Assembly (NCBI GenBank): GCA_041623895.1
Contig: JBFJVZ010000013.1
Coordinates: forward strand, 1 to 41,042
DNA: 41,042 bases
From: JBFJVZ01 sp041623895
GTDB lineage: Bacteria; Planctomycetota; Planctomycetia; Pirellulales; Pirellulaceae
Reading direction: 5' to 3'
Shown: piece by piece, positions 33,378 through 41,042 of the stretch
Layout: each line of letters starts with the position of its first letter
Numbering within the stretch: position 1 is the stretch's first letter
Notes under the pieces: model-generated
Seen by the model: only the letters and a program-made list of their open reading frames with translations
What the model was told of the DNA's origin: nothing
The model's database searches: none
Translations under genes and position numbers: made by a program

Positions 33378-34397
33378 ATGGCACTCATCATTCTCCGCTG
33401 CATCTTCCTGCTCTGCGCGGGCGGGATTTCGGCGTTAATCAATTCGTCACTGACCTTCGGCGATGCCTCCAGCGCCACCCCCTGGCTGATTTTCCTCGGG
33501 ATCATGACGTTTGCCGTCGCCGTCGTTGTCGCCGACATTTACGTTCCCAGAAAGCGCATCGACACGATCTCCGCGGTTTACTTTGGCGTCTTGATTGGCG
33601 TCTTGTTGGCCTACATTCTAAAGATAGCGATCGGGCCCAGCCTGCCGGGTCAAGAAGAGGGCAGCCGAGTCGAAACGTCGGTTCATCTGGTGGCACAGTT
33701 AATCCTGTGCTACATCTGTACCAGCGTGCTGCTGCAAACCAAGGATGATTTTCGCTTTCTGATTCCGTACGTGGAGTTCGTTCGCGAAGTCAAAGGTTTC
33801 AAGCCCATGGTGTTGGACACCAGCGTGGTGATTGACGGCCGTATTGCCGATCTGGTTGCCACGGGCATCATTGACAACCAATTGATCATGCCCCGCTTTG
33901 CGCTGAGCGAATTGCAAGCGATTGCCGACAGCAGCGACAAACTGCGCCGCACGCGGGGCCGCCGTGGATTGGATGTCTTGAATCGTTTGCGCGCCGACGA
34001 CAATGTCGACTTGATGATCTTTGACCGCGAACTACCTGAACTTGCCGGACAGACCGTCGATTTGAAACTCGTGCTGTTGGCCAAGCATCTGGAAGGCAAA
34101 GTCGTCACCGGCGACTACAACCTGAACAAGGTTGCCAAGCTTCATAACGTACCCGTGATTAACTTGAACGAAATCAGCAATTCGCTGCGACCGGCCTATT
34201 TGCCGGATGAGACGTTTCGCATCAAAGTCATCAAGCCGGGTGAAGGTCCTGAGCAGGGAATCGGCTATTTGGATGACGGCACGATGGTGGTCATCGAAGG
34301 CGGACGCAACCGCATCGGACAAGACTTGGAAGTCCGCGTGACCAGCACGCTGCAAACCAACGCCGGCAAAATGATCTTCACCAAATACGACGAATAG
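33378..34397 (+). CDS. Membrane PIN-TRAM protein (YacL-like putative RNase)
   Basis: This 339-aa protein has four hydrophobic segments (residues about 4-22, 35-53, 64-84 and 102-119) and then a cytoplasmic PIN domain. The PIN acidic residues are Asp147 (LDTSVVIDGR), Glu178 (FALSELQAI), Asp228 (TVDLKLVLLA) and Asp246 (VTGDYNLNK). A C-terminal TRAM domain (about 278-335, GIGYLDDGTMVVIEGGRNRIGQ region) should bind RNA. This is the domain order of Bacillus YacL and related PIN/TRAM proteins, thought to be nucleases of unknown target. Planctomycete proteins of this type are membrane anchored like this one. The ATG at 33378 begins the first helix. Confidence 0.92.
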   Translation: MALIILRCIFLLCAGGISALINSSLTFGDASSATPWLIFLGIMTFAVAVVVADIYVPRKRIDTISAVYFGVLIGVLLAYILKIAIGPSLPGQEEGSRVETSVHLVAQLILCYICTSVLLQTKDDFRFLIPYVEFVREVKGFKPMVLDTSVVIDGRIADLVATGIIDNQLIMPRFALSELQAIADSSDKLRRTRGRRGLDVLNRLRADDNVDLMIFDRELPELAGQTVDLKLVLLAKHLEGKVVTGDYNLNKVAKLHNVPVINLNEISNSLRPAYLPDETFRIKVIKPGEGPEQGIGYLDDGTMVVIEGGRNRIGQDLEVRVTSTLQTNAGKMIFTKYDE

Positions 34398-34406
34398 ATC
34401 CGCAAT

Positions 34407-34467
34407 CAAGCCGTGTTACAATGTGCATCGATTGGCACTGAAAATCTAGTGCGCACAACATGGCTTG
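34407..34467. repeat. Imperfect inverted repeat ahead of the kinase gene
   Basis: CAAGCCGTGTT (34407-34417) pairs with AACATGGCTTG (34457-34467) with one G-U pair. Inside lies a second small hairpin, GCACT/AGTGC with an 8-nt loop (about 34436-34453). No T-run follows. It lies between the PIN-TRAM stop and the kinase start (34490) and could be a leader structure or a terminator remnant. Confidence 0.4.
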
Positions 34468-34489
34468 GGGGTGATGATGAAGGCTTTCT

Positions 34490-37400
34490 ATGAGACCGGA
34501 TGCAGACGACCGGCCCGATGACTTACCCGATCAGGGTCCGGCAGCGGGTCACTCCGCATCACCGTCGGCAGCAACGGACCCCTTGGAACAGACACTTGCT
34601 GAAAACAGCGCGCCAGCCGGCGGGCAGGGAACCGAGGTCGGCGCCGCTGACGTGCCGACGAATCTGGGGCGGTTCAAGATCAACGGCGTTCTGGGCCAAG
34701 GCGGATTCGGTACCGTCTATCTCGGTTTTGACGACCAACTGAAACGAAGCGTGGCCATCAAAGTGCCGACCCGCGTTCTTTCAGGCGTCGATTTGGATAA
34801 ATTCCTGGAAGAAGCACGACGGCTGGCGCAGCTGCGGCATCCTGGAATCGTCACGGTCTTCGATGTCGGCGAGTTCGACGGTCGCTGTTACATCGTTTCC
34901 GATTACTTGAGCGGACTGAGTCTTTCGGACTGGATGAAATCGAAGCCCGTCGGCTGGAGAGATGCGGCCTTGATCACGGCGCGTTTGGCCGACGCTCTGG
35001 CACATGCCCATGTTCATGGCACGGTTCATCGTGACGTCAAGCCTTCCAACGTGATGATGCTTGCCGATGACCAGCCCGTGTTAATTGACTTTGGACTGGC
35101 GGTCAGTGACGCGGACGGGGCCCGAGAAAGTCCGGGGATGGTCTCTGGAACGGTCGGCTACATGTCGCCAGAGCAAACGGTTGGCAAAGCGCACCGGATC
35201 GACGGCCGCACCGACATTTATGCTCTCGGCGTGATGCTTTATCAATTGCTGTCTGGGAAACGACCCTTCGCTTCCAGTGACAAACTGGAACTGCTCCGTC
35301 AGATTCGCGAAGACGAACCACAGCCTCTGAGACAAATTGTCCCGGACATCCCGCCGGAACTGGAGCAAGTTTGCCTCAAGGCGATGTCCAAACGCATGCA
35401 TGATCGTTACACCTCCGCTGCAGATCTGGCCGATGCCTTACGCAGCATTCTGCAGAAGGCCGGTGATGCCGGACAACTGGCCAGTCAACCAGCCGAAATG
35501 CCCGAGATGCAAGAGTCCGATTCGGTCTCGCGCAGTGCCAGTCACATGCACGAGGCGGAGCGACGGCAAATCACGACGCTGCATTTGGACATCGACGACT
35601 CGAGTATCGATGTGGACGATCTGGACCCGGAAGAACTACGCAGCGTGGTGCAGCGAGTTCGCGAGTTGACTGCCCGCATCCTGACCCGCTTCGGCGGTCA
35701 CTTCGCGCACAGCAGCAGCGAGGCGATCCAGGTTTATTTTGGTTACCCTCAAGCCTTGGAAGATGCCGCGCGACGAGCAGTCTTTGCCGGCCTTGAAATC
35801 AGTACGGAAATCAAAAACTTGCAGGAGCGATTGCAGCGCGCCAGCGACCCGATGATCGAATTTCGCATCGGCATTCATACGGGCATTGTCGTGACCGAGG
35901 AAGTCGAAGCCGAGTTCTCCAGCGAACGACATTCGATCGTCGGCAACGTGCCACGTATCGCCGCCGGCCTGGCTACGCTCGGCGAACCCGGGGCGGTGAT
36001 CGTCAGCGGGACAACACGACAGATCGTCGGTGATGCGGTTGCCTATGAATCGCTGGGCACGCATTCATCTCGGGCGATCGGCCGCAATGTGGAAGTCTTC
36101 GCGGTCGCCGGCCCGCTTGAAAGCGAACCCGATCGCAGCGGGGAAGCTGCCGATGGCGCTGCTCCGTTGATCGGGCGCGAGCATGAAATGGGCTTGCTGA
36201 ACCAATGCTGGCAGCAGGCCGCTACCGGTTCGGGCCAGCTCGTTTCGATCTGTGCCGAAGCCGGTGTCGGCAAGTCGCGATTGCTGTCCGCGTTTCGTCA
36301 AGGACTAGCCGAGCAGACATTGGAATCGTTCCAGGTTCGCTGTTCCACGTTCCATCAAAACAGTGCGTTTTACCCGATCAGCGAGTTTCTGAGCCGACTG
36401 GCACAACTCCGATCCGAAGATTCGGACGAAGCGAAGCTTGGCAAGTTGGAAAGCATGCTGAATCATTACGGTATTCCGCTGCAGCCGGTCGTTCCACTGT
36501 TTGTTGACTTGCTTTCGATCCCGCTGGGCCCGCGTTATTCCGTTGTGGAAGGAACGCCGGAACGCCGCAAACAAAAAACGATTGAAGCTCTTGTCGAGCT
36601 GATGTTTGCCGCATCCGAATCGCAACCGTTGCTGTTGACGATCGAAGACTTGCATTGGGTCGATCCCACGACCTTGGAGTTTCTGAGCGTTCTAATCGAT
36701 CAGATTGCCTCGGTACCGATGCTGCTGGTCGTCACCTATCGCCCCGAGTTCACTTCGCCTTGGCCCGTTCGTCCCGGTCTGACTCAATTAACGATCGGAA
36801 ATTTGACGCCCCAGCAAACATCCAACGTGGTCGCGCGGATCGTGGGTCCGCGCCCGCTGCCGCCGGAAGTTGTCGACCACATTGTTGTGAAAACGGGTGG
36901 CGTACCGCTGTTCACCGAGGAATTGACCAAAGTAATTCTGGAATCAGATTTCTTAGAGGAGTCCGGAGACCAATACGTGTTGGCCCGGCCATTGGCTTCG
37001 CTGTCGATTCCCAGCACGCTGCACGATTCACTGATGGCCCGCTTGGACAAGCTGGGCGATGCGAAAGAAGTTGCTCAACTTGCGGCGGTCATTGGCCGCG
37101 AGTTTACGTTCGAATTGCTCGCTGCGATCGCACCACTGGATGAACAGACGCTGCAGGCAAGACTGACCGCTTTGACCGGTTCGGAACTTGTTCACCAACG
37201 TGGCTTCTTTCCGCGGGCCAGGTTCACGTTCAAGCACGCGCTGGTCCAGGACACCGCGTACGCGTCGCTGCTGCGCACCACGCGCGGGCAGTGGCACGGT
37301 CGCATCGCGGATGTCTTGGCGTCAAGTTTCCCGAGGATTGCCGAGACCGATCCGGCGTTGTTGGCGCATCATTACACCGAAGCCGGTCAAACGATTCAGG

Positions 37401-38680
37401 CAATCGGCTATTGGGAAAAAGCGGGACTGCAGGCACAAGAACGATCTGCGCATCATGAAGCGATCAACCATTTCCGCCAGGGCCTGGTGCTTGTCGAATC
37501 ACTCGAACCCTGCCAGCAGCGCGACGGCCTGGAATTCAAGTTTCAGATTCCCCTGGGCGTGGCCCTGCTGACGACCAAGGGATATGCCGCCCCGGAAGTC
37601 GGCCCGGTGTTCGAGCGAGCACGCCAACTCGGTCAAAAACTTGCTGGTCCAGCCGAGCAGTTCTTTATTCATTGGGGCATCTGGGCCTGGCGAGTTGTCC
37701 GTGAAGAATTGCAATTGTGCAATCAGATGGCCGACGAGGCACAAAAAATCGTCGAGCCAATTGGCGACCCCGGACTGCAGATGGAAGCATGGTTCATTCC
37801 TGCGCTGACATCTTTCTATCTGGGTGACTTGGAGTCGTCGCTAAGATGTTGCCAGCAAGGTTTCGCACTGTACGACGAACAGACAGCCAAGTTGTATGCC
37901 CGGCACACCGGCCAGAATGTCGGTGTCACGATGCAGTGTTACTGGGCTCTATCGCTGTGGCACCTGGGCTACCCGGATCAAGCCATCGCGCGAATCCAGC
38001 AGGCGGTCGAGACCGCCCGTTCTGTGAATCATCCATTCAGTCTCGCCTACGCGCTGTGCCACGCCGGTTGGTTCTATCACAACTGCCGCATCAGTAGCGA
38101 AGTGAGGCGTGCCGCCGATCAGGGAGTCGCGATCTCCCACGAACAAGGATTCCCGTTCTGGCTGGCGGAAAGCTCGCTGCATCAAGGGTTCAGTCTGCTG
38201 TTGGAACAAAAAACTGAGGATGGTTTGCAGTCGTTGCAGTTCGGACTGGACGTCTTCAACATGACTGGTGCGAAACTTTCGCTGTGCCATTTTCACGCGA
38301 TGTTTGCGGCGGCACATCTGCACGCGGGCAACACGGACGAAGCACGACGCCGGATCGACGAAGCGGAACAAGCCTCCAAGCTAAACGGCAATAAGTTTTT
38401 CCTAGCTGAAATTCATCGCCTGCGAGGCGAAATCCTGCTCGCCGCTGGCCGGTCGGATGACGTCGAGGCGTGTTTCCAAGAATCGCTGCAGGTCGCGCGA
38501 TCCCAACAAGCGAAATCGTGGGAGTTGCGGACCACGATCAGCCTGACTCGTCTCTGGCAAACTCAGGATCGCGGCAGCGAGGCGCAGGGTGCGTTGGCAG
38601 AGGTCTACAGTTGGTTCACAGAAGGATTCGAAACCCCCGACCTGGTCGACGCAAAACGGCTGCTCGATTCACTCAGCTAA
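34490..38680 (+). CDS. Giant Ser/Thr kinase - cyclase-like - AAA ATPase - helical-repeat regulator
   Basis: A 1396-aa cytoplasmic fusion protein; AAGG precedes the ATG. Residues 1-58 are a disordered acidic/Ala-rich start. Residues 61-322 are a Hanks-type Ser/Thr kinase with GQGGFGTVY, Lys91, HRDVKPSN (Asp182), DFG (200-202) and SGTVGYMSPEQ, so it looks active. Residues 356-540 are a class III cyclase-like domain (AERRQITTLHLDIDD, GYPQALEDAARRAVFAGLEI). Residues 558 to about 850 are an AAA/NACHT-type ATPase with Walker A AEAGVGKSRLL and Walker B LLTIEDLHWVD. Residues about 960-1390 are TPR-like helical repeats. This order matches kinase/cyclase/ATPase regulators of the SARP/MalT-like class. 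The cyclase domain has lost catalytic residues. Target unknown. Confidence 0.93.
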   Translation: MRPDADDRPDDLPDQGPAAGHSASPSAATDPLEQTLAENSAPAGGQGTEVGAADVPTNLGRFKINGVLGQGGFGTVYLGFDDQLKRSVAIKVPTRVLSGVDLDKFLEEARRLAQLRHPGIVTVFDVGEFDGRCYIVSDYLSGLSLSDWMKSKPVGWRDAALITARLADALAHAHVHGTVHRDVKPSNVMMLADDQPVLIDFGLAVSDADGARESPGMVSGTVGYMSPEQTVGKAHRIDGRTDIYALGVMLYQLLSGKRPFASSDKLELLRQIREDEPQPLRQIVPDIPPELEQVCLKAMSKRMHDRYTSAADLADALRSILQKAGDAGQLASQPAEMPEMQESDSVSRSASHMHEAERRQITTLHLDIDDSSIDVDDLDPEELRSVVQRVRELTARILTRFGGHFAHSSSEAIQVYFGYPQALEDAARRAVFAGLEISTEIKNLQERLQRASDPMIEFRIGIHTGIVVTEEVEAEFSSERHSIVGNVPRIAAGLATLGEPGAVIVSGTTRQIVGDAVAYESLGTHSSRAIGRNVEVFAVAGPLESEPDRSGEAADGAAPLIGREHEMGLLNQCWQQAATGSGQLVSICAEAGVGKSRLLSAFRQGLAEQTLESFQVRCSTFHQNSAFYPISEFLSRLAQLRSEDSDEAKLGKLESMLNHYGIPLQPVVPLFVDLLSIPLGPRYSVVEGTPERRKQKTIEALVELMFAASESQPLLLTIEDLHWVDPTTLEFLSVLIDQIASVPMLLVVTYRPEFTSPWPVRPGLTQLTIGNLTPQQTSNVVARIVGPRPLPPEVVDHIVVKTGGVPLFTEELTKVILESDFLEESGDQYVLARPLASLSIPSTLHDSLMARLDKLGDAKEVAQLAAVIGREFTFELLAAIAPLDEQTLQARLTALTGSELVHQRGFFPRARFTFKHALVQDTAYASLLRTTRGQWHGRIADVLASSFPRIAETDPALLAHHYTEAGQTIQAIGYWEKAGLQAQERSAHHEAINHFRQGLVLVESLEPCQQRDGLEFKFQIPLGVALLTTKGYAAPEVGPVFERARQLGQKLAGPAEQFFIHWGIWAWRVVREELQLCNQMADEAQKIVEPIGDPGLQMEAWFIPALTSFYLGDLESSLRCCQQGFALYDEQTAKLYARHTGQNVGVTMQCYWALSLWHLGYPDQAIARIQQAVETARSVNHPFSLAYALCHAGWFYHNCRISSEVRRAADQGVAISHEQGFPFWLAESSLHQGFSLLLEQKTEDGLQSLQFGLDVFNMTGAKLSLCHFHAMFAAAHLHAGNTDEARRRIDEAEQASKLNGNKFFLAEIHRLRGEILLAAGRSDDVEACFQESLQVARSQQAKSWELRTTISLTRLWQTQDRGSEAQGALAEVYSWFTEGFETPDLVDAKRLLDSLS

Positions 38681-38681
38681 T

Positions 38682-38793
38682 GCATTTTCATCAGGTAGGC
38701 CAGGACTTGTCCTGGCGCCTCATCGCCAGGACGAGTCCTGGCCTACCTGATATTCCCCTTGTGTGGAAACTACTGCCGGAAAGATGAAAATGC
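38682..38793. mobile_element. Nested inverted-repeat element (MITE/REP-like candidate)
   Basis: The 112-bp segment begins GCATTTTCATC (38682-38692) and ends with its exact reverse complement GATGAAAATGC (38783-38793). Inside, 38690-38717 pairs with 38724-38751 as a 28-bp stem with one G-T/U wobble and a 6-nt loop. It lies directly after the kinase stop. It could be a small nonautonomous element, a REP-like repeat, or a bidirectional transcription stop. There is no coding sequence inside. Confidence 0.6.
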
Positions 38794-38805
38794 TCTGGCT
38801 GGCTG

Positions 38806-39558
38806 TTACAGCATCACGTCGATGTTTCTCATCTTTCCCTTCAGCAAGCGTTGGTAGCAATGCTCGTCGGGATCGATCAACGTGCCAAGTTTCTGCTGGT
38901 CAAGAAACATCCCGGCAGGCTGTGACGATTCGGTCCAGCTTCGTGCCCGACGCGCATCGACATCATTCAACTGGCAATACAATTCGTGGTCAAAATTCGC
39001 ATCGCGATGAACCTTTCCATCGTGAATATGGACGGTGGGAAAGAACAAACGCCATCCGATTGCCGAAGCGAACTGAAATGCCATGGGGTGGACTTTGCGA
39101 TCGTCCTTTTTCAGTTTGAAGACCGCAAAACCGTAAGTTTTATATTTTGGTAAGGCATCCCAAGTTTCCGATTTCAAGCGAAATCGCTCATCAAGTCGGT
39201 CAAAGTCGTTGACGGTGGGTACGAACGATGCTTCAAAGGCACCCACTTCGACGACTTTCAATTTCTTTTTCTCGTCGATCGAGCCGAGCACGAAGCCGCC
39301 GCCTTTTCCTCGCGGCGGTGGCGGCTTGGGGAATCCTGCCTTCATGTCGACAAAAAAGTCCGAATAGTCCTCCAAGCTGATGAACTTCACAGCCTCTTCA
39401 CCCAACTGTGCCTTGGTCGGAATCGGCAAGATCATTGCCAAATCTTCGGCGGCTTGAAAATTCATGCTGTAAACAAGGTACTGCCAACCTTTGCCGGCGG
39501 CCCGGGCGAAGATGCTGGTGTCCGAAACAGAATCGACAGGGCGGGAGAAGCAGCACAT
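38806..39558 (-). CDS. Uncharacterised protein (250 aa)
   Basis: The protein starts MCCFSRPVDSVSDTSIFARA, without a signal peptide. Conserved-looking blocks are NFQAAEDLAMILPIPTKA, VKFISLEDYSDFFVDMKAGF, FEASFVPTVNDFDRLDERFR, LPKYKTYGFAVFKLKK and MAFQFASAIGWRLFFPTVHIHDGKVH (each read in its own segment). I recognise the overall look from hypothetical proteins in Planctomycetes but know no function. A good GAGGA ribosome binding site precedes the ATG by about 8 nt. A Pro/Gly/Lys linker (residues 78-88, KPPPPRGKGGG) interrupts the fold. It follows the nested inverted-repeat element on the opposite strand. Confidence 0.7.
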   Translation of the reverse strand: MCCFSRPVDSVSDTSIFARAAGKGWQYLVYSMNFQAAEDLAMILPIPTKAQLGEEAVKFISLEDYSDFFVDMKAGFPKPPPPRGKGGGFVLGSIDEKKKLKVVEVGAFEASFVPTVNDFDRLDERFRLKSETWDALPKYKTYGFAVFKLKKDDRKVHPMAFQFASAIGWRLFFPTVHIHDGKVHRDANFDHELYCQLNDVDARRARSWTESSQPAGMFLDQQKLGTLIDPDEHCYQRLLKGKMRNIDVML

Positions 39559-39834
39559 TCGATTCTTCCTCTTCGTGTTTTCTAAAGGGAACGTTCATGG
39601 GAGGGCGCGGCTCCTGCCATGCCCAACGATCCGGAGTTCGCAGCCCGCGCGTCACCGTCTCCGCGAACAGCACATGTAGAGTAGTGCAACAGCATCACGC
39701 CGGCAAACGATCCGTGTCGGCGAGCGAAGAATGCCGTTTATTTGGGGCCGAAATACTCGACATCAGGCATCTGCATCTTTTGACCGCGTCCGAATCCGAC
39801 AGTGACGTCAAGGCAAAGCGGTATCGTTGGATGT
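39559..39834. other. Intergenic region, 276 bp
   Basis: Noncoding. It carries the upstream sequence of the 250-aa protein and the downstream sequence of the next minus-strand gene. I see no terminator, tRNA or palindrome. Confidence 0.35.
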
Positions 39835-40545
39835 CTACTTGATCAGTCTGGGCAACCCCGAGCCCGATCGATCGGCGACGTGAATCATCAGGCTGGCGCC
39901 GCCGATCTCCTCGACTACTTCTCCGGAAACAATCCAGCGATCGCCGGATTGATCTGCCCCGATTCGGTCAATCACGCGGCGGAGCATCAGGTCGTCGGCA
40001 ATCATTAACTTTTCGGGCAGCGGGTCATGGTTTGAATCCGCGTCGCTATCGAAGGCAAATCGGTGGCCCTGGTTGTCTTGCCGCAGCGGATTGGTGGGCC
40101 GATCGATGGCATCTGGATGCGTTGCAGTATTGCCACGCAATCCAGCCGACCCGGTTTCGTACGAATGAGTCGCCGCTGCGCGGAAAACATTGACCGGCTG
40201 CGGCATTTGCTGGGGATTGATGACGGCGGCAAACTCAGGAAAGTCTGCCACAAAATACCAGCATCGTCCTTCGGCCACGAATCGGCCTTCGGTTGGCGGG
40301 ATGATCGCACCAATCGCCAATTTCGTCGCCCCGCATTCCGGCGGCTTGCCTTGCGCGGGCGAATCATCATCAATCAGCAACTCTTGTTGCACCGACTCTT
40401 GGTTGACTTGATCGGAGCGAAACGGATTCAGTGCTTCACGCTGATCCGGTTGCCCGGCTGTACTGATCCCCACCAGAGGACCAAATAGTGCAATGGTCAG
40501 AACGGAACTGGTGACCGTTCGCATTAATCGTGCTGAAAACCGCAT
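39835..40545 (-). CDS. Secreted hypothetical protein (236 aa)
   Basis: The ATG at 40545 gives an N-terminus MRFSARLMRTVTSSVLTIAL with a clear signal peptide ending near ISTAG. The frame is open to 40587 but that extension is not better supported by a ribosome binding site. The mature part has a Gln/Asp-rich start, a hydrophobic central block around FVAEGRCWYFVADFPEFAAVIN, an Asp/Asn/His-rich section and a C-terminal block LMIADDLMLRRVIDRIG...WIVSGEVVEEIGG. No known family was recognised. The next gene on the same strand ends 122 bp upstream of its start. Confidence 0.6.
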   Translation of the reverse strand: MRFSARLMRTVTSSVLTIALFGPLVGISTAGQPDQREALNPFRSDQVNQESVQQELLIDDDSPAQGKPPECGATKLAIGAIIPPTEGRFVAEGRCWYFVADFPEFAAVINPQQMPQPVNVFRAAATHSYETGSAGLRGNTATHPDAIDRPTNPLRQDNQGHRFAFDSDADSNHDPLPEKLMIADDLMLRRVIDRIGADQSGDRWIVSGEVVEEIGGASLMIHVADRSGSGLPRLIK

Positions 40546-40709
40546 GGGAGTTGGCGCCCAAAAAAGGAGAATTGGCAGTATCAGCATGGAAGGGAGTCTA
40601 TCAAAGCTTGATGGGAATCAAACGATTGGGACCAACGTCGGCTTCCATGCTGACCGGACGTTGGGGGGACAATCCAAGCTCATGCAATCTTTGCTGCTTG
40701 GATCGCGGA

Positions 40710-41015
40710 TCAAGATCCTGAGCCGTGCTCGTACCTGGGAATGGAGATCGCGTGAAAACAAATCACTGCTCCCGCAGCAATCATTGCCAGGCCCGTCCAG
40801 CGGGGTGGCGTCACTCGCTTCTTTGGTGCCGGCATGGCCCAGGAGGTTAGTGAGCCAAATGTGGAATTGTCGGCGACGAGTTGTGTCTTGGTTACCTTTG
40901 CCAAAACCCGAGTGCTGCTTTCGTTCAGTACGAAAGAATCGATCATCCGAAACTGGATGCCCAACAACAGCAACAGGAGGCCCACCAAGAAGTAACGGTT
41001 TCGATATTTTGACAT
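40710..41015 (-). CDS. Small membrane protein (101 aa)
   Basis: Two hydrophobic segments are visible: residues 8-25 (YFLVGLLLLLLGIQFR region) and 73-90 (WTGLAMIAAGAVICFHAISI). Between them is a soluble loop containing RMIDSFVLNESSTRVLAKV. An AAAGG ribosome binding site lies about 8 nt ahead of the ATG, which supports the start. A related short protein type occurs in planctomycetes as I recall, but the function is unknown. It is upstream of the secreted 236-aa protein and may be co-transcribed with it. Confidence 0.65.
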   Translation of the reverse strand: MSKYRNRYFLVGLLLLLLGIQFRMIDSFVLNESSTRVLAKVTKTQLVADNSTFGSLTSWAMPAPKKRVTPPRWTGLAMIAAGAVICFHAISIPRYEHGSGS

Positions 41016-41042
41016 GCAGATGCCTTTGCTATGCCTTAGGGG

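Noticed and set aside
1..41042. tRNA, rRNA, insertion sequence or prophage
   Set aside because: I looked through the gaps for tRNA-like folds and transposase, integrase or phage motifs and saw none. A tRNAscan or Infernal run would be decisive.

Overview
The window looks like chromosomal DNA of a planctomycete, probably Pirellulales (Rhodopirellula/Blastopirellula-like). Three things point there: a cysteine-rich secreted protein with YTV-type repeats (a planctomycete-specific family), several small secreted or membrane proteins of planctomycetal style, and an Alternative Complex III / caa3 oxidase supercluster of the kind found in Planctomycetes and Bacteroidota. The phylum is an inference from gene content; there is no rRNA in the window. 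I found no tRNA, CRISPR array, insertion sequence or prophage.

Layout. 0.2-8.0 kb is metabolic and miscellaneous: a small hypothetical protein, a secreted alpha/beta-hydrolase, a glycolytic block and a secreted PQQ-type beta-propeller. The glycolytic block holds class I aldolase (FbaB type) in an apparent operon with a PPi-signature phosphofructokinase. A second phosphofructokinase, with an ATP-type signature, is divergent from it. 8.4-12.7 kb holds secreted proteins: a two-repeat protein, the YTV protein and a TPR protein. The first two each end at a strong minus-strand intrinsic terminator.

12.8-27.3 kb is one minus-strand respiratory supercluster of about 14.5 kb. In transcription order it is actA (pentaheme cytochrome), actB (Fe-S/molybdopterin-like), actC (NrfD-like), a fused actDE, actF, a small one-helix protein, a SCO copper chaperone, and caa3 oxidase subunits II (with fused cytochrome c), I, III and IV. 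The expected electron path is quinol, ActB/ActC, ActA/ActE hemes, cytochrome c domain of subunit II, CuA, heme a, heme a3-CuB, O2. Subunit I is A2-type. Subunit III carries a very large insertion. Histidine/aspartate-rich tracts recur in ActB, subunit III and subunit IV.

27.6-34.4 kb holds housekeeping genes: folK with a long C-terminal extension, a CPBP-type membrane protease, a compact uvrA, a dGTPase-like HD hydrolase that overlaps uvrA at its start, and a membrane PIN-TRAM protein. 34.5-38.7 kb is one giant Ser/Thr kinase / cyclase-like / AAA ATPase / helical-repeat regulator whose cyclase domain has lost key catalytic residues. It is followed by a 112-bp nested inverted-repeat element. 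The last 2.4 kb encodes three uncharacterised proteins.

The most interesting items are the remodelled oxidase supercluster, the phosphofructokinase pair with different donor signatures, the compact UvrA, and the pseudo-cyclase kinase.
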